A stretch of 64,000 nt of DNA from Haliea salexigens DSM 19537 (GTDB taxonomy: Bacteria > Pseudomonadota > Gammaproteobacteria > Pseudomonadales > Halieaceae), in assembly GCF_000423125.1 (NCBI RefSeq), contig NZ_AUHJ01000012.1:1-64000 (forward strand), in the 5' to 3' direction. A model generated the notes under the pieces. It was given only the letters and a program-made list of their open reading frames with translations. It was not told the DNA's origin and searched no databases. The translations under genes and the position numbers were made by a program. Within the stretch, counting starts at the first letter, position 1. The number at the start of each line of letters is the position of its first letter. Of the stretch, positions 52,339 to 63,196 are shown one piece after another.

Positions 52339-55300
52339 ATGCCCAAGAGAACCGACATTAAGAGCATTTTGATCCTCGGCGCAGGCCCTATTGTCATCGG
52401 CCAGGCCTGCGAGTTCGATTACTCCGGCGCCCAGGCCTGCAAGGCGCTGCGTGAGGAGGGCTACCGGGTGATCCTGGTGAACTCCAACCCGGCCACCATC
52501 ATGACTGACCCCTCGATGGCCGACGCGACCTACATCGAGCCCATCGTCTGGCAGACGGTGGCGCGGATAATCGAGGAGGAGCGCCCGGATGCCGTGCTGC
52601 CGACCATGGGTGGGCAGACGGCGCTGAACTGTGCGCTGGACCTGGCGCGTGAGGGCGTGCTGGAGAAATTCGGCGTGGAAATGATCGGCGCCACCAAGGA
52701 AGCCATCGACAAGGCCGAGGACCGCCAGCTGTTTGGTATGGCGATGAAGCGCATCGGTCTGGAAACGCCGCGCGCGGCCCTGGCCCACAGCATGGAAGAG
52801 GCCTTCCAGGTGCTGGACCAGATCGGCTTTCCCTGCATTATTCGTCCCTCTTTTACCATGGGCGGTTCCGGCGGCGGCATTGCCTATAACCGCGACGAGT
52901 TCGAGCAGATCTGTACGCGCGGCCTTGATCTGTCGCCGACCAAGGAGCTGTTGATCGATGAGTCCCTGATCGGCTGGAAAGAGTACGAGATGGAGGTGGT
53001 GCGCGACAAAAACGACAACTGCATCATCGTCTGTTCCATCGAGAACTTCGACGCCATGGGCGTGCATACGGGCGACTCCATCACGGTTGCTCCGGCACAA
53101 ACCCTCACCGACAAGGAATACCAGATCATGCGCAACGCCTCGCTGGCGGTGCTGCGTGAGATCGGCGTGGAGACAGGCGGCTCCAACGTGCAGTTCGGTA
53201 TCGACCCCAAAACCGGGCGCATGGTCATTATCGAGATGAACCCGCGGGTGTCGCGCTCCTCCGCGCTGGCCTCCAAGGCGACCGGTTTCCCGATCGCCAA
53301 AGTGGCGGCCAAGCTGGCGATCGGCTACACGCTGGACGAGTTGCAGAACGATATTACCGGGGGCGTTACGCCGGCCTCGTTTGAGCCCGCCATCGATTAC
53401 GTGGTGACTAAAATCCCGCGCTTTGCCTTCGAGAAATTCGGTGCCGCAGACCCGCGCCTGACCACCCAGATGAAGTCTGTGGGCGAGGTCATGGCGATTG
53501 GCCGCACCTTCCAGGAATCGCTGCAGAAAGCCCTGCGCGGGCTGGAAGTGGGCTCGGCCGGTTTTGAACACAAGATCGACGTGGATAACCCGGACCTGCG
53601 CGAAGAGCTGGTGTCGGAGTTGACCAACCCGGGTGCTGACCGTATCTGGTATATCGGCGACGCCTTCCGCGCCGGCATGACGGTGGACCAGGTGTACCAG
53701 TACACCGGCGTGGACCCCTGGTTCCTGGTGCAGATCGAAGACATCATTGCCACCGAGGATGCCCTGAAGCCGGTGGCCTTGCTGGATATCGACCGCGACC
53801 GCATGTTTCGCCTCAAGCGCAAGGGCTTTTCCGATGCGCGCCTCGCTGTGCTGTTGGGCGTGAGCGAGCGGGAGCTGCGCAAGCACCGTCACGCGCTGGG
53901 TATTCGCCCGGTGTACAAGCGAGTGGATACCTGTGCCGCCGAGTTCACCTCAGCCACGGCCTACATGTATTCCACCTACGAGGAGGAGTGCGAGGCGGCA
54001 CCCACCGGGCGCGACAAGATCCTGGTGCTCGGGGGCGGCCCGAACCGTATTGGTCAGGGTATCGAATTCGACTACTGCTGCGTGCACGCGGCACTCGCCA
54101 TGCGTGAGGATGGCTATGAAGCCATCATGGTGAACTGTAACCCGGAGACGGTTTCCACCGACTACGATACCTCCGACCGCCTGTATTTCGAGCCAGTGAC
54201 GCTGGAGGATGTGCTGGAGATTATCGATCTTGAGCAGCCCAAAGGCGTGATCGTGCAGTTCGGCGGTCAGACTCCGCTGAAACTGGCGCGCGACCTCGAA
54301 GCGCACGGCGTGCCGATCATTGGCACCACCCCGGACGCCATCGACCGCGCCGAGGACCGCGAGCGGTTCCAGAAGATGATCCAGAAGTTGGGCTTGCGCC
54401 AGCCCGCCAACACCACCGTACGCAGCGTGGAAGAGGCGCTGGAGGCGGCTTCGCGCATCGGCTATCCGCTGGTGGTGCGCCCCTCCTATGTGCTGGGTGG
54501 CCGGGCCATGGAGATTGTCTACCGCGAGGAAGACCTGCTGCGTTACATGCGCGATGCGGTACAGGTATCCAACGACGCGCCGGTGCTGCTGGATTCGTTC
54601 CTGAGTGCGGCCATCGAAGTCGATATCGATGCCGTGAGCGACGGCGAGCAGGTGGTTATCGGAGCCATCATGCAACACATCGAGCAGGCGGGTGTGCACT
54701 CCGGTGACTCTGCGTGCTCGCTCCCGCCCTATAACCTCGCGCCCGAGGTGCAGGACGCCATGCGCGAGCAGGTGCGGCAGATGGCGCTGGAGCTGGGTGT
54801 AAAAGGCCTGATGAATGTGCAGCTGGCCTGGCAGGACGACGAGATCTACGTGATTGAGGTAAACCCGCGCGCCTCCCGCACGGTGCCTTTTGTGTCCAAG
54901 TGCATCGGCGTGTCCCTGGCCAAGGTGGCGGCACGCTGCATGGCCGGCCAGAGCCTGGCCGCACAGAATTTTACCCGCGAAATCGTGCCGCCCTTCTTCT
55001 CGGTGAAAGAGGCGGTTCTGCCGTTCAACAAATTCCCGGGTGTAGACCCGATCCTCGGGCCGGAAATGCGCTCCACGGGCGAAGTGATGGGCACCGGCGA
55101 TACCTTTGCCGGGGCTTTCGCCAAGGCCCAGCTGGGTGCTGGCGAGCCGCCGCCGCGCAGCGGCATGGCGCTGATGAGCGTACGCGATGTCGACAAGCCG
55201 GGCGCGGTGCGCGTGGCGCGCGAACTGGTAGCACTGGGCTTCAGCCTGGCGGCCACCAGCGGTACGGCCAAGGCGCTGGAAGAAGCTGGCCTGGAGGTGC

Positions 55301-55560
55301 GCCGCGTGAACAAGGTGCTGGAAGGTCGGCCGCATATTGTCGATATGATCAAGAACGACGAAGCCGACCTGATCATCAATACGACGGAAGGGCGCCGGGC
55401 AACCACGGATTCGGCCCCCATTCGCGCCAGCGCCGAGCAGCATCGGGTGTTTTACACCACCACGCTGGCCGCGGCGGAAGCCATGACCATGTCGCTCAAG
55501 CTGGAAACGGACAAGACGGTACGCAGGTTGCAGGACCTGCACAGGAGCATCGGGCAATGA
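52339..55560 (+). CDS. carB: carbamoyl-phosphate synthase large subunit
   Basis: 1073 aa, full length (E. coli 1073). Two homologous ATP-grasp halves (first about 1-550, second about 551-935) start [20 protein letters not shown] and [19 protein letters not shown], each with GGQTALN/GGQTPLK. The C-terminal allosteric MGS-like domain (about 940-1073, [31 protein letters not shown]) normally binds UMP/IMP and ornithine. The stop overlaps the greA start (ATGA). Confidence 0.98.
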   Translation: MPKRTDIKSILILGAGPIVIGQACEFDYSGAQACKALREEGYRVILVNSNPATIMTDPSMADATYIEPIVWQTVARIIEEERPDAVLPTMGGQTALNCALDLAREGVLEKFGVEMIGATKEAIDKAEDRQLFGMAMKRIGLETPRAALAHSMEEAFQVLDQIGFPCIIRPSFTMGGSGGGIAYNRDEFEQICTRGLDLSPTKELLIDESLIGWKEYEMEVVRDKNDNCIIVCSIENFDAMGVHTGDSITVAPAQTLTDKEYQIMRNASLAVLREIGVETGGSNVQFGIDPKTGRMVIIEMNPRVSRSSALASKATGFPIAKVAAKLAIGYTLDELQNDITGGVTPASFEPAIDYVVTKIPRFAFEKFGAADPRLTTQMKSVGEVMAIGRTFQESLQKALRGLEVGSAGFEHKIDVDNPDLREELVSELTNPGADRIWYIGDAFRAGMTVDQVYQYTGVDPWFLVQIEDIIATEDALKPVALLDIDRDRMFRLKRKGFSDARLAVLLGVSERELRKHRHALGIRPVYKRVDTCAAEFTSATAYMYSTYEEECEAAPTGRDKILVLGGGPNRIGQGIEFDYCCVHAALAMREDGYEAIMVNCNPETVSTDYDTSDRLYFEPVTLEDVLEIIDLEQPKGVIVQFGGQTPLKLARDLEAHGVPIIGTTPDAIDRAEDRERFQKMIQKLGLRQPANTTVRSVEEALEAASRIGYPLVVRPSYVLGGRAMEIVYREEDLLRYMRDAVQVSNDAPVLLDSFLSAAIEVDIDAVSDGEQVVIGAIMQHIEQAGVHSGDSACSLPPYNLAPEVQDAMREQVRQMALELGVKGLMNVQLAWQDDEIYVIEVNPRASRTVPFVSKCIGVSLAKVAARCMAGQSLAAQNFTREIVPPFFSVKEAVLPFNKFPGVDPILGPEMRSTGEVMGTGDTFAGAFAKAQLGAGEPPPRSGMALMSVRDVDKPGAVRVARELVALGFSLAATSGTAKALEEAGLEVRRVNKVLEGRPHIVDMIKNDEADLIINTTEGRRATTDSAPIRASAEQHRVFYTTTLAAAEAMTMSLKLETDKTVRRLQDLHRSIGQ

Positions 55561-56033
55561 GCAAAGTACCCATGACAGTCAGCGGCGAACGCCTGTTGCG
55601 GGAGGAGCTTGACCGGCTCAAGCGGGTTGAGCGTCCGCGCATCGTGGCGGCGATAGCCGAGGCCCGCGAGCACGGTGACCTGAAAGAGAACGCGGAATAT
55701 CATGCGGCGCGCGAGCAACAGAGCTTCGCGGAAGGGCGTATTCAGGATATCGAGAGCAAGCTCTCCAACGCGCAGGTCATTGATGTCACGACCATCGCCA
55801 AATCGGGCAAGGTGATTTTCGGGGTGACGGTTGACCTGGTGAATGTCGATACCGATGCAACGGTCACCTATCGCATCGTGGGTGATGATGAAGCCGACGT
55901 GAAGAACAACCTCATTTCGGTCAGCTCACCGATTGCGCGTGCCCTGATCGGCAAGGAAGAGGGGGATATTGTGGTTGTGCGTGCTCCCGCGGGCGATATC
56001 GAGTACGAGATTGATCAAGTGCGGCATATCTGA
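55557..56033 (+). CDS. greA: transcription elongation factor GreA
   Basis: 158 aa, the family length. N-terminal coiled coil (about 1-75) has the acidic tip [13 protein letters not shown] needed to stimulate RNA polymerase cleavage; the C-terminal domain is FKBP-like ([18 protein letters not shown]). The ATG overlaps the carB stop by 4 bp, the linkage also seen in Pseudomonas. GGGCGC/GCGCCC inverted repeat just after the stop (56044-56059) may end the operon, without a T tract. Confidence 0.97.
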   Translation: MSKVPMTVSGERLLREELDRLKRVERPRIVAAIAEAREHGDLKENAEYHAAREQQSFAEGRIQDIESKLSNAQVIDVTTIAKSGKVIFGVTVDLVNVDTDATVTYRIVGDDEADVKNNLISVSSPIARALIGKEEGDIVVVRAPAGDIEYEIDQVRHI

Positions 56034-56092
56034 TTCTGGCTCGGGGCGCACCGGCGCCCGTCCCGTCGCGGGTGAGTGCTGACGCGCAGTCG

Positions 56093-56410
56093 CTACTGGG
56101 CCAGCGTTCGAATCAGGTTCGAAAGCTTGGGGTCAGGCTTCGCGCAGCGTTTCAGTAGCAGGGCCGTATTGCCAATGCTCTGTACAAGCGTGGCCCCGGT
56201 TTTGCTGCACATGTCCTCTATCAGCCTGTCGCGCGCGTCGCGGTCTCCCACGGAAACCTTGATTTTGATCAGCTCGTGGTCGCCCAGGGCGCGCTCGATT
56301 TCCTGCAGTACGTTGTCGCTGAGGCCGTTACCCGCCACCGTGACCACCGGTTTCAGTTTGTGGCCGATGGCGCGCAGTTGTTTGTGATCCAGGGTCGCTT
56401 TCTTGCTCAT
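56093..56410 (-). CDS. yhbY: CRM-domain RNA-binding protein YhbY
   Basis: 105 aa: LDHKQLRAIGHKLKPVVTVAGNGLS and ELIKIKV, with CSKTGATLVQSIGNTALLLKR, is the single CRM (CRS1-YhbY) domain with its G-x-x-G-like loop. Binds pre-50S ribosomal particles in E. coli. Opposite strand to greA and rlmE, the usual arrangement; divergent from rlmE. Confidence 0.95.
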   Translation of the reverse strand: MSKKATLDHKQLRAIGHKLKPVVTVAGNGLSDNVLQEIERALGDHELIKIKVSVGDRDARDRLIEDMCSKTGATLVQSIGNTALLLKRCAKPDPKLSNLIRTLAQ

Positions 56411-56486
56411 GAGGTTTCCGCGCTACAATGCCGGGTAAAGAGGGCGCTCAGTCTACACAAGCGCCGGCGCCGCGCCTAGTTTGGTG

Positions 56487-56527
56487 GGGCCAGTTCGTCG
56501 GGCCAATTCAGTGGGGCCAATTCAGTG
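56487..56527. repeat. three tandem 13-14 bp repeats
   Basis: Two identical adjacent copies of GGGCCAATTCAGTG (56500-56513, 56514-56527) and a partial preceding copy GGGCCAGTTCGTC (56487-56499). They lie in the yhbY-rlmE divergent intergenic region, 35 bp before the rlmE start. Copy number may vary by slippage. Confidence 0.7.
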
Positions 56528-56561
56528 GAGTATGGCCGCGGATGTTGCGGTAGGAAAAGGC

Positions 56562-57194
56562 ATGGCCAAGAAAAAATCATCAAGCAAGGCGTGGCTCAAG
56601 GAGCACCGGGACGACCCCTATGTGCAACAGGCGCAGCGCGAGGGTTACCGGTCCCGCGCCTGTTACAAGCTGCTGGAAATCCAGGAACGGGATCGCCTGA
56701 TCAAGCCCGGCATGACGGTGCTGGATTTGGGCAGCGCACCCGGCGGCTGGTCCCAGGTGGCGGCGCAGCTGGTGGGGCACAAGGGGCGCGTACTGGCGTC
56801 GGACATTTTGCCGATGGACAGCCTGGCCGGGGTCGAATTCATCGAGGGAGACTTCACGGCAGACAGCGTGTTCGAGCAGATTCTCGCGGCGCTGGGTGAC
56901 TCGCCGGCCGATGTGGTGATCTCCGATATGGCGCCGAACATGAGCGGAGTGAACGCTGTCGACCAGCCGCGGTCCATGTATCTGGTAGAGCTCGCGCTGG
57001 ACATGGCGCAGCAGGTGCTGGCTCCGGGTGGGTCTTTTGTGGCCAAAGTGTTCCAGGGTGAAGGCTTTGACGAACTTTACCGCGATATTCGCGGTGCCTT
57101 CGGCAAGGTGGTGACGCGCAAGCCCAAGGCATCGCGGCCGCGCTCGCGCGAGGTGTATCTTGTGGCCACCCAGTTTCGCGCCGCTGAGGGTTGA
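56562..57194 (+). CDS. rlmE: 23S rRNA (uridine-2'-O) methyltransferase RlmE
   Basis: 210 aa from the ATG at 56562 (AAGG upstream, fits E. coli RlmE/FtsJ of 209 aa). SAM site [15 protein letters not shown]; catalytic K-D-K-E tetrad visible as [29 protein letters not shown] and SREVYLVA. Methylates U2552 of 23S rRNA in the A loop. Usual partner upstream of ftsH. Confidence 0.96.
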   Translation: MAKKKSSSKAWLKEHRDDPYVQQAQREGYRSRACYKLLEIQERDRLIKPGMTVLDLGSAPGGWSQVAAQLVGHKGRVLASDILPMDSLAGVEFIEGDFTADSVFEQILAALGDSPADVVISDMAPNMSGVNAVDQPRSMYLVELALDMAQQVLAPGGSFVAKVFQGEGFDELYRDIRGAFGKVVTRKPKASRPRSREVYLVATQFRAAEG

Positions 57195-57352
57195 AACATG
57201 GAGCCGTGGCCCCATGTCCTGTACATTGGGTGTCTGTCTTTGCGCTGGCATTGAGCCCTTTTCGGGGTAGTGGCGTATAACCGGCTATAATCAGGGAGAA
57301 TCTGGCTGTCTCGTCCATCCGTGCCGGATGGGTCATTCATGAGGAAACAGCG

Positions 57353-59287
57353 TTGAACGATATGGCGAAAAATTTACTTTTATGGCTGGTGATTGCCGCG
57401 GTGCTGCTGTCGGTGTTCAACAACTTCAATATGGAGAGCCCGACGCAACAGGTGGGTTACTCCGAGTTCATTGAGGAGATCCAGAACGAGCGCATCAAGA
57501 AGGTGGTCGTTGATGGCCTGACCATCAACGGCGAACGCTTCGATGGCAGCCGTTTCGAAACCATCCGCCCCATGGTGGAGGATCCCAAGCTGATTGACGA
57601 CCTCCTGCAGCACAATGTTGAGGTGATCGGTCGCAAGCCCGAGCAGCAGAGCGTATGGACGCAACTGCTGGTCGCCAGTTTCCCCATCCTCATTATCATC
57701 GCGGTCTTCATGTTTTTCATGCGCCAGATGCAGGGCGGTGCGGGTGGCCGCGGTGGGCCGATGAGTTTCGGCAAGAGCAAAGCGCGCCTGCTGGGCGAAG
57801 ACCAGATAACTACCACGTTTGCCGATGTGGCGGGGGTTGATGAAGCGAAAGAGGATGTTCAGGAGCTGGTCGAATTTCTGCGCGATCCCAGCCGATTCCA
57901 GAAGCTCGGTGGCCGTATTCCCCGCGGTGTGCTCATGGTGGGTCAGCCCGGCACCGGTAAGACGCTGCTGGCAAAAGCCATTGCGGGTGAAGCCAAGGTG
58001 CCGTTTTTCTCCATCTCGGGTTCAGATTTCGTGGAGATGTTTGTTGGCGTGGGCGCCTCCCGCGTACGCGACATGTTTGACCAGGCGAAGAAGCAGGCGC
58101 CCTGTATTATTTTCATCGACGAAATCGACGCGGTAGGCCGTCATCGCGGCGCAGGCCTGGGTGGCGGGCACGACGAGCGCGAACAGACCCTCAACCAGCT
58201 GCTGGTGGAGATGGACGGCTTCGAAGTGAATGATGGCGTTATCGTGATCGCCGCCACAAACCGCCCCGACGTGCTCGACCCCGCGCTGCTGCGCCCGGGC
58301 CGTTTCGATCGTCAGGTTGTGGTCGGGCTGCCCGATATTCGCGGGCGTGAGCAAATCCTGAAGGTGCACATGCGCAAGGTGCCGCTGTCCGAGGACGTTG
58401 TGGCCTCGCGCATTGCCCGTGGCACGCCCGGTTTTTCCGGCGCCGATCTGGCGAACCTGGTGAATGAGGCAGCGCTCTTTGCCGCGCGCGCCGGTGTGCG
58501 CACGGTGGGCATGACGCAGTTCGAATTGGCCAAGGACAAGATCATGATGGGCGCCGAGCGCAAGTCCATGGTCATGTCGGAAAAGGAAAAGCGTAACACG
58601 GCTTACCACGAGGCGGGCCACGCCATTGTTGGTCGCCTGGTGCCTGAGCACGACCCGGTGTACAAGGTGAGCATCATCCCCCGCGGCCGCGCCCTGGGCG
58701 TGACCATGTTCCTGCCGGAAGAAGACCGCTACAGCCACAGCCGCCGGCACATCATCAGCCAGGTGTGCAGTCTGTTCGGTGGGCGCATTGCCGAGGAAAT
58801 GACCCTGGGCAAGGACGGCGTCACCACCGGCGCTTCCAATGATATCCAGCGCGCTACCAGTATCGCTCGCAACATGGTGACCAAGTGGGGCCTGTCGGAG
58901 AAGCTGGGCCCGCTGATGTATGACGAAGCGGAGGAGGAGGTGTTCCTTGGCCGTTCTGCCGGGCATCAGACCAAATCGCTGTCGGCGGAGACCGCCAAGC
59001 TGATCGATCAGGAAGTCCGTAGCATCATCGATGAATGTTACAGCACGGCGCAGGGTATTCTGGAAGAGAACGTGGACAAGTTGCACGCCATGGCTGACGC
59101 CCTGATGTTGTACGAGACCATCGATGCCGACCAGATCAACGACATAATGGAAGGGCGCACCCCGCGTGAACCCGCTGACTGGGGTGGCTCGGATGGTGGT
59201 CCACAGGCCGGTGCACGCAAGGCGACAACGGCCGAGGACGACGATGAAGCGGCCAGCCCCATTGGCGGCCCCGCCGGTGAGCACTGA
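57353..59287 (+). CDS. ftsH: ATP-dependent zinc metalloprotease FtsH
   Basis: 644 aa from the TTG at 57353 (GAGG nine bases upstream); an ATG at 57362 in the same frame matches the E. coli start (MAKNLLLW) but lies far from that site. Membrane helix 1 about 7-25, periplasmic domain, helix 2 about 105-123, AAA domain with Walker A GQPGTGKT (197-204), Walker [33 protein letters not shown], and zinc site HEAGH (419-423). Quality control of membrane proteins and regulators such as LpxC. The Walker A second residue is Gln where Pro is usual. Pseudomonas-like context upstream of folP. Confidence 0.97.
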   Translation: MNDMAKNLLLWLVIAAVLLSVFNNFNMESPTQQVGYSEFIEEIQNERIKKVVVDGLTINGERFDGSRFETIRPMVEDPKLIDDLLQHNVEVIGRKPEQQSVWTQLLVASFPILIIIAVFMFFMRQMQGGAGGRGGPMSFGKSKARLLGEDQITTTFADVAGVDEAKEDVQELVEFLRDPSRFQKLGGRIPRGVLMVGQPGTGKTLLAKAIAGEAKVPFFSISGSDFVEMFVGVGASRVRDMFDQAKKQAPCIIFIDEIDAVGRHRGAGLGGGHDEREQTLNQLLVEMDGFEVNDGVIVIAATNRPDVLDPALLRPGRFDRQVVVGLPDIRGREQILKVHMRKVPLSEDVVASRIARGTPGFSGADLANLVNEAALFAARAGVRTVGMTQFELAKDKIMMGAERKSMVMSEKEKRNTAYHEAGHAIVGRLVPEHDPVYKVSIIPRGRALGVTMFLPEEDRYSHSRRHIISQVCSLFGGRIAEEMTLGKDGVTTGASNDIQRATSIARNMVTKWGLSEKLGPLMYDEAEEEVFLGRSAGHQTKSLSAETAKLIDQEVRSIIDECYSTAQGILEENVDKLHAMADALMLYETIDADQINDIMEGRTPREPADWGGSDGGPQAGARKATTAEDDDEAASPIGGPAGEH

Positions 59288-59302
59288 CTCCGCCGCAGCG
59301 CA

Positions 59303-60202
59303 GTGAGTGCTGCCCCAGGCCCGGCGCTTGATTGCGCCGGGCGTGTTCTCGACCTCTCACGCCCCGTTGTCATGGGCGTGGTCAATACAACCCCCGACTC
59401 CTTTTCTGACGGTGGCGCCCTGTACCGGGGCGGCCGCCTCGATCTCGAACGCGCCCTCGCTCATGCCCAACGCTTGTGCACGGAAGGTGCCGCTATTCTG
59501 GATATCGGCGGCGAGTCCACGCGCCCCGGCGCGCCGCCCGTGTCATCAACCGAGGAGCAGGATCGCGTGTTGCCGCTGGTTGATCGCGTGGCGCGCGAGC
59601 TCGATGTGGTGATCTCCGTGGATACCAGTGACCCGGTGGTGATGCGTGAAGCGGCGGCACTCGGGGCGGGTATGCTCAATGATGTGCGAGCGCTCACCCG
59701 CGAGGGTGCACTGGAGGCTGCGGTGGCGTCTGGCCTGCCGGTGTGTCTGATGCATATGCAGGGCCAGCCGGGCACGATGCAGCAAGCGCCGGTCTACACC
59801 GATGTAGTGGCCGAGGTGCGCGGCTTTCTGGCGCAGCGGCTGGAGGCCTGCCTGGAGGCGGGCATGGCGCGCCGGCAGATTCTTCTCGACCCCGGATTTG
59901 GCTTTGGCAAGACGGTGGCGCACAACCTGGAGTTACTGGACCGCCTCGGCGACCTGGCGCTGGACGGCCTGCCGCTGCTGGTCGGATTGTCGCGCAAGTC
60001 GTTGATTGGCAAGATTCTGGGTCGTGCTACGGTGTCCGGGCAAGCGGGGGTGGACCTTGCGCAAGACCGTCTCGCCGGCAGTCTGGCCCTGGCGGTGCTT
60101 GCAGTCGAGCGTGGTGCCGCTATAGTGCGAGCGCATGATGTGGCGGCAACGGTGGATGCGCTGGCCGTGTGTGTGGCAACGAAGCGATGGGGGCGACCTT
60201 GA
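59303..60202 (+). CDS. folP: dihydropteroate synthase
   Basis: 299 aa with GTG start at 59303, 16 bp after fts[17 protein letters not shown] (pterin/phosphate loop), [41 protein letters not shown] and GLSRKSLIG are the DHPS landmarks. Joins dihydropterin pyrophosphate and p-aminobenzoate in folate synthesis; sulfonamide target. Stop overlaps the glmM start (TTGA). Confidence 0.96.
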   Translation: MSAAPGPALDCAGRVLDLSRPVVMGVVNTTPDSFSDGGALYRGGRLDLERALAHAQRLCTEGAAILDIGGESTRPGAPPVSSTEEQDRVLPLVDRVARELDVVISVDTSDPVVMREAAALGAGMLNDVRALTREGALEAAVASGLPVCLMHMQGQPGTMQQAPVYTDVVAEVRGFLAQRLEACLEAGMARRQILLDPGFGFGKTVAHNLELLDRLGDLALDGLPLLVGLSRKSLIGKILGRATVSGQAGVDLAQDRLAGSLALAVLAVERGAAIVRAHDVAATVDALAVCVATKRWGRP

Positions 60203-61554
60203 GTAGACAGTTCTTCGGTACCGATGGCATTCGGGGCACAGTGGGTGAAGCCCCTATCACCCCGGACTTCATGCTCAAGCTGGGCTGGGCCTGTGGTCGC
60301 GTGTTCGCGCGGGGCGCCAGCCCCGGCACCCACAACACGGTCATTATCGGCAAGGATACCCGGGTCTCGGGATACATGTTTGAGTCTGCCCTGGAAGCGG
60401 GGCTGGTGGCCGCCGGCGTGGACGTCAAGCTGTTGGGCCCCATGCCGACGCCGGCTGTCGCATTGATGACCCGCACCCAGAACGCCGTGGCGGGGATTGT
60501 GATCAGCGCCTCCCACAATCCCTATTACGATAACGGCATCAAGTTTTTCTCATCGGATGGCGCCAAGCTGGCCGACGATGTGGAGCTGGCCATCGAGGCC
60601 GAACTGGCCTGTGATCTGGTGGTCGTGCCCTCGCGGGATATTGGCAAGGTTGTGCGGGTTGCCGACGCCGCGGGCCGTTACATCGAGTATTGCAAGGCCA
60701 CAGTGCCAGACAGTTTCAGCCTGCGCGGTCTGAAAATCGCGGTCGACTGTGCCCACGGCGCCACCTACCATATCGCGCCCAATGTGCTGGCCGAACTCGG
60801 CGCGGACGTGGTCAGCATGGGCGATCGGCCCGATGGCTACAACATCAACGAAGGTGTGGGCTCCACAGACACCTCACGCCTGTCTGCCCTTGTGCTGGAA
60901 AGTGGCGCCGACCTGGGCATCGCCTACGATGGCGATGGTGACCGCGTTATGTTCGTCGACGCTGACGGTTCCCTGGTGGATGGCGACGAGTTGCTCTATG
61001 TGATTGCTGTGCACAGGGCTGCTCAGGGGCACAGCGAAGCGGGCGTCGTCGGCACACTGATGTCCAATCTGGGGCTGGAGCTGGCGCTGCGCGAGCTGGG
61101 CCTGGAGCTGGCGCGGGCCAAGGTCGGCGATCGCTATGTCAAGGAGCTGATGGAGGCCCGTGGTTGGCGCTTGGGCGGAGAGTCCTCCGGACACATCATC
61201 TGCGCGGACCACACCACCACGGGCGATGGTATTGTTGCCAGCCTGCAGGTGTTGGTGGCCATGTCCGATGCCGGGCGCAGTTTGGCAGAATTGCGCGCGG
61301 GCTTGCGCAAGTGCCCGCAGACCATGATCAACGTACCGGTCAACGGCCGTTTTGTGCTCAGCGAACTGCCTGCGGTGGCGGCGGCGGTCGAATCGGTGGA
61401 GCAGGTGCTGGGCACGCGTGGGCGCGTGCTGCTGCGTCCCTCCGGTACGGAGCCCCTGGTGCGGGTGATGGTCGAAGGTGAGGACGCAGCGGAAGTGGAA
61501 GCGCTGTGCCAGGCACTTGCCAGCGACGTGGCAGAGGCCCTGCAGGCGGGCTGA
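60199..61554 (+). CDS. glmM: phosphoglucosamine mutase
   Basis: 451 aa from the TTG at 60199, which gives [13 protein letters not shown] as in GlmM orthologues and overlaps the folP stop; an ATG at 60187 is also in frame. Active serine Ser105 in [13 protein letters not shown], metal loop [11 protein letters not shown], sugar loop GESSGHI, phosphate loop [12 protein letters not shown]. Makes glucosamine-1-phosphate for peptidoglycan and LPS. Confidence 0.96.
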   Translation: MSRQFFGTDGIRGTVGEAPITPDFMLKLGWACGRVFARGASPGTHNTVIIGKDTRVSGYMFESALEAGLVAAGVDVKLLGPMPTPAVALMTRTQNAVAGIVISASHNPYYDNGIKFFSSDGAKLADDVELAIEAELACDLVVVPSRDIGKVVRVADAAGRYIEYCKATVPDSFSLRGLKIAVDCAHGATYHIAPNVLAELGADVVSMGDRPDGYNINEGVGSTDTSRLSALVLESGADLGIAYDGDGDRVMFVDADGSLVDGDELLYVIAVHRAAQGHSEAGVVGTLMSNLGLELALRELGLELARAKVGDRYVKELMEARGWRLGGESSGHIICADHTTTGDGIVASLQVLVAMSDAGRSLAELRAGLRKCPQTMINVPVNGRFVLSELPAVAAAVESVEQVLGTRGRVLLRPSGTEPLVRVMVEGEDAAEVEALCQALASDVAEALQAG

Positions 61555-61632
61555 TACACCCGCTGGCGCGCCTTGTATGTGGCGGTCTTCTTGGGTACCA
61601 TTGCCGACCGTTTTTTGAGGCCGGGTGAGCCA

Positions 61633-62379
61633 GTGCGCAAACCGCTTGTGATGGGTAACTGGAAGATGCACGGCACCCGGGCCAGCGTGCATAAACTGCT
61701 CGCAGGGCTGGTGTCCGAGGGCGCGCCGGCGTCGGTAGACGTTGCGGTTTGCCCGGTGTTCGTGCATATCCCGCTGGCGGTCAGCCTGTGTGAAGGCTCC
61801 GCGCTGGCCGTGGGCGCACAGGACTGCAGTCACATGGCCGAGGGCGCCTACACGGGCGAGGTGGCGGCGGCAATGCTGGTCGATAGCGGCTGCCATTGGG
61901 TGATTCTCGGGCACTCGGAACGGCGCCAGTACCACGGTGAGTCAGACGACATGGTCGCGGCAAAATTGGCGGCGGCGCTGGCCGCGGGCATCGCGCCGGT
62001 GGTCTGTGTTGGTGAAACCCGGGACGAGCGTGAGGCTGGTGAGGCCGAATATACAGTGGCGCGACAGTTACAGGGTGCGCTGCGCGGACAGGCGAGCCTG
62101 CACAGCCTGGTTATCGCCTACGAGCCAGTCTGGGCGATAGGTACCGGGTTGACGGCCACGCCCGAACAGGCGCAGGCCATGCACGCGTTCATCCGCGGCC
62201 AGCTGGAAGCGTTGCCGGGGCTTGACGCCGCGGCAGTCCGCGTGGTGTACGGCGGTAGCGTGAAGCCGGACAACGCAGCAGAGTTGTTTGCGCAGGACGA
62301 TATCGACGGCGCGCTGGTCGGTGGTGCATCGCTCGACGCACAGGATTTTCAGGCGATTGTTGCCGCAGCACAGGGCTGA
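61633..62379 (+). CDS. tpiA: triosephosphate isomerase
   Basis: 248 aa with GTG start at 61633 (GGTGA upstream), fitting the family start (RKPLVMGNWKMHG, Lys11). Catalytic His in ILGHSERRQ, Glu in IAYEPVWAIGTG, phosphate loop VYGGSVKPDN. Interconverts dihydroxyacetone phosphate and glyceraldehyde-3-phosphate. Confidence 0.96.
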   Translation: MRKPLVMGNWKMHGTRASVHKLLAGLVSEGAPASVDVAVCPVFVHIPLAVSLCEGSALAVGAQDCSHMAEGAYTGEVAAAMLVDSGCHWVILGHSERRQYHGESDDMVAAKLAAALAAGIAPVVCVGETRDEREAGEAEYTVARQLQGALRGQASLHSLVIAYEPVWAIGTGLTATPEQAQAMHAFIRGQLEALPGLDAAAVRVVYGGSVKPDNAAELFAQDDIDGALVGGASLDAQDFQAIVAAAQG

Positions 62380-62423
62380 CAAACGCAATACAGACGTGTA
62401 GAGCCCGGGTGGGCAAGGGTGTT

Positions 62424-62795
62424 ATGGAACAGATAATTCTGATCGTTCATTTGCTGATCGCGCTGGCTATCATCGGCCTGATCATGCTGCAGCAGGGCAA
62501 GGGAGCGGACGTTGGCGCTTCATTCGGTGCCGGCGCCTCGCAGACGCTGTTTGGCAGTGCCGGCAGCAGTAATGTACTGACCAAGTCAACCGCTTGGCTG
62601 GTCGTGCTGTTCTTCGCCACCAGCTTTGGCCTGGCCATGCTGGCCAGCCAGAAAACCCAGGTGGTGGACGACCTGGATCTGGTCATACCCGCCGCGGAGG
62701 AAAGGATGGCGCCAGTACTGGATTCCGACCTGCCAACTGTGGATAATGCCGAGCCGGCAGCCGAGGCTGCTGCAGGCGACGTGCCGGAACTGTAA
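62424..62795 (+). CDS. secG: protein translocase subunit SecG
   Basis: 123 aa from the ATG at 62424. Two membrane helices (about 3-22 and 52-72) around the conserved cytoplasmic loop LQQGKGADVGASFGAGASQTLFGSAGS. The C-terminal tail (about 80-123) is acidic. Part of SecYEG. tpiA-secG-tRNA-Leu is the standard order. Confidence 0.96.
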   Translation: MEQIILIVHLLIALAIIGLIMLQQGKGADVGASFGAGASQTLFGSAGSSNVLTKSTAWLVVLFFATSFGLAMLASQKTQVVDDLDLVIPAAEERMAPVLDSDLPTVDNAEPAAEAAAGDVPEL

Positions 62796-62815
62796 ACCGG
62801 TCGCGCAACGTTTTT

Positions 62816-62901
62816 GCCGAAGTGGTGGAATTGGTAGACACGCCATCTTGAGGGGGTGGTGAGCATAGCTCGTGCGGGTTCAAGTCCCGCCTTCGGCACC
62901 A
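62816..62901 (+). tRNA. tRNA-Leu(GAG)
   Basis: 86-nt class II tRNA with encoded CCA. Acceptor GCCGAAG/CTTCGGC, anticodon loop CTTGAGG (anticodon GAG), long variable arm GGTGAGCATAGCTCGT, T-arm GGGTTCAAGTCCC. Located 20 bp after secG as in Pseudomonas, probably cotranscribed. Confidence 0.95.
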
Positions 62902-62937
62902 AGTTGATGTTCAGGAGTGATCCGGAATGTCCTGAGA

Positions 62938-62962
62938 GCCTGGCACTTTGCCGGGCTTTTTT
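62938..62962 (+). terminator. intrinsic terminator after tRNA-Leu
   Basis: Eight-pair stem GCCTGGCA/TGCCGGGC (one G-U pair), loop CTT, then TTTTTT. Ends the glmM-tpiA-secG-tRNA transcript. The gap from here to the ClC start at 63197 holds no further recognised feature. Confidence 0.8.
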
Positions 62963-63196
62963 GTGCCTGTCGTTCCTGCGTTCGCCTTCGTTTCACACGT
63001 GTTGCGCTGTGCCGCCAGCCACGCGGTGCGGTCGAATAGGGTCATGTAAACCAGTGTGGTAGTGTATTGAGGGTTCGGCTTGCCGGGGGGTGTTGCAGTG
63101 GATGACAACGGTTTTCGACTCCGCAGGGTGTCGGGGCACACCCGGACCGATGGGGTCCAGGGGCGGCCGTGGTCCGCACAAAGGAGAGCGTAGCCG

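Noticed and set aside
51145-53892. Very long minus-strand open frame opposite carA/carB
   Set aside because: Antisense to clear carAB coding; the GC-rich codon pattern keeps the opposite frame open, and the peptide has no domain.
53950-55557. Minus-strand open frame of about 535 codons
   Set aside because: Antisense to the second half of carB; shadow composition.
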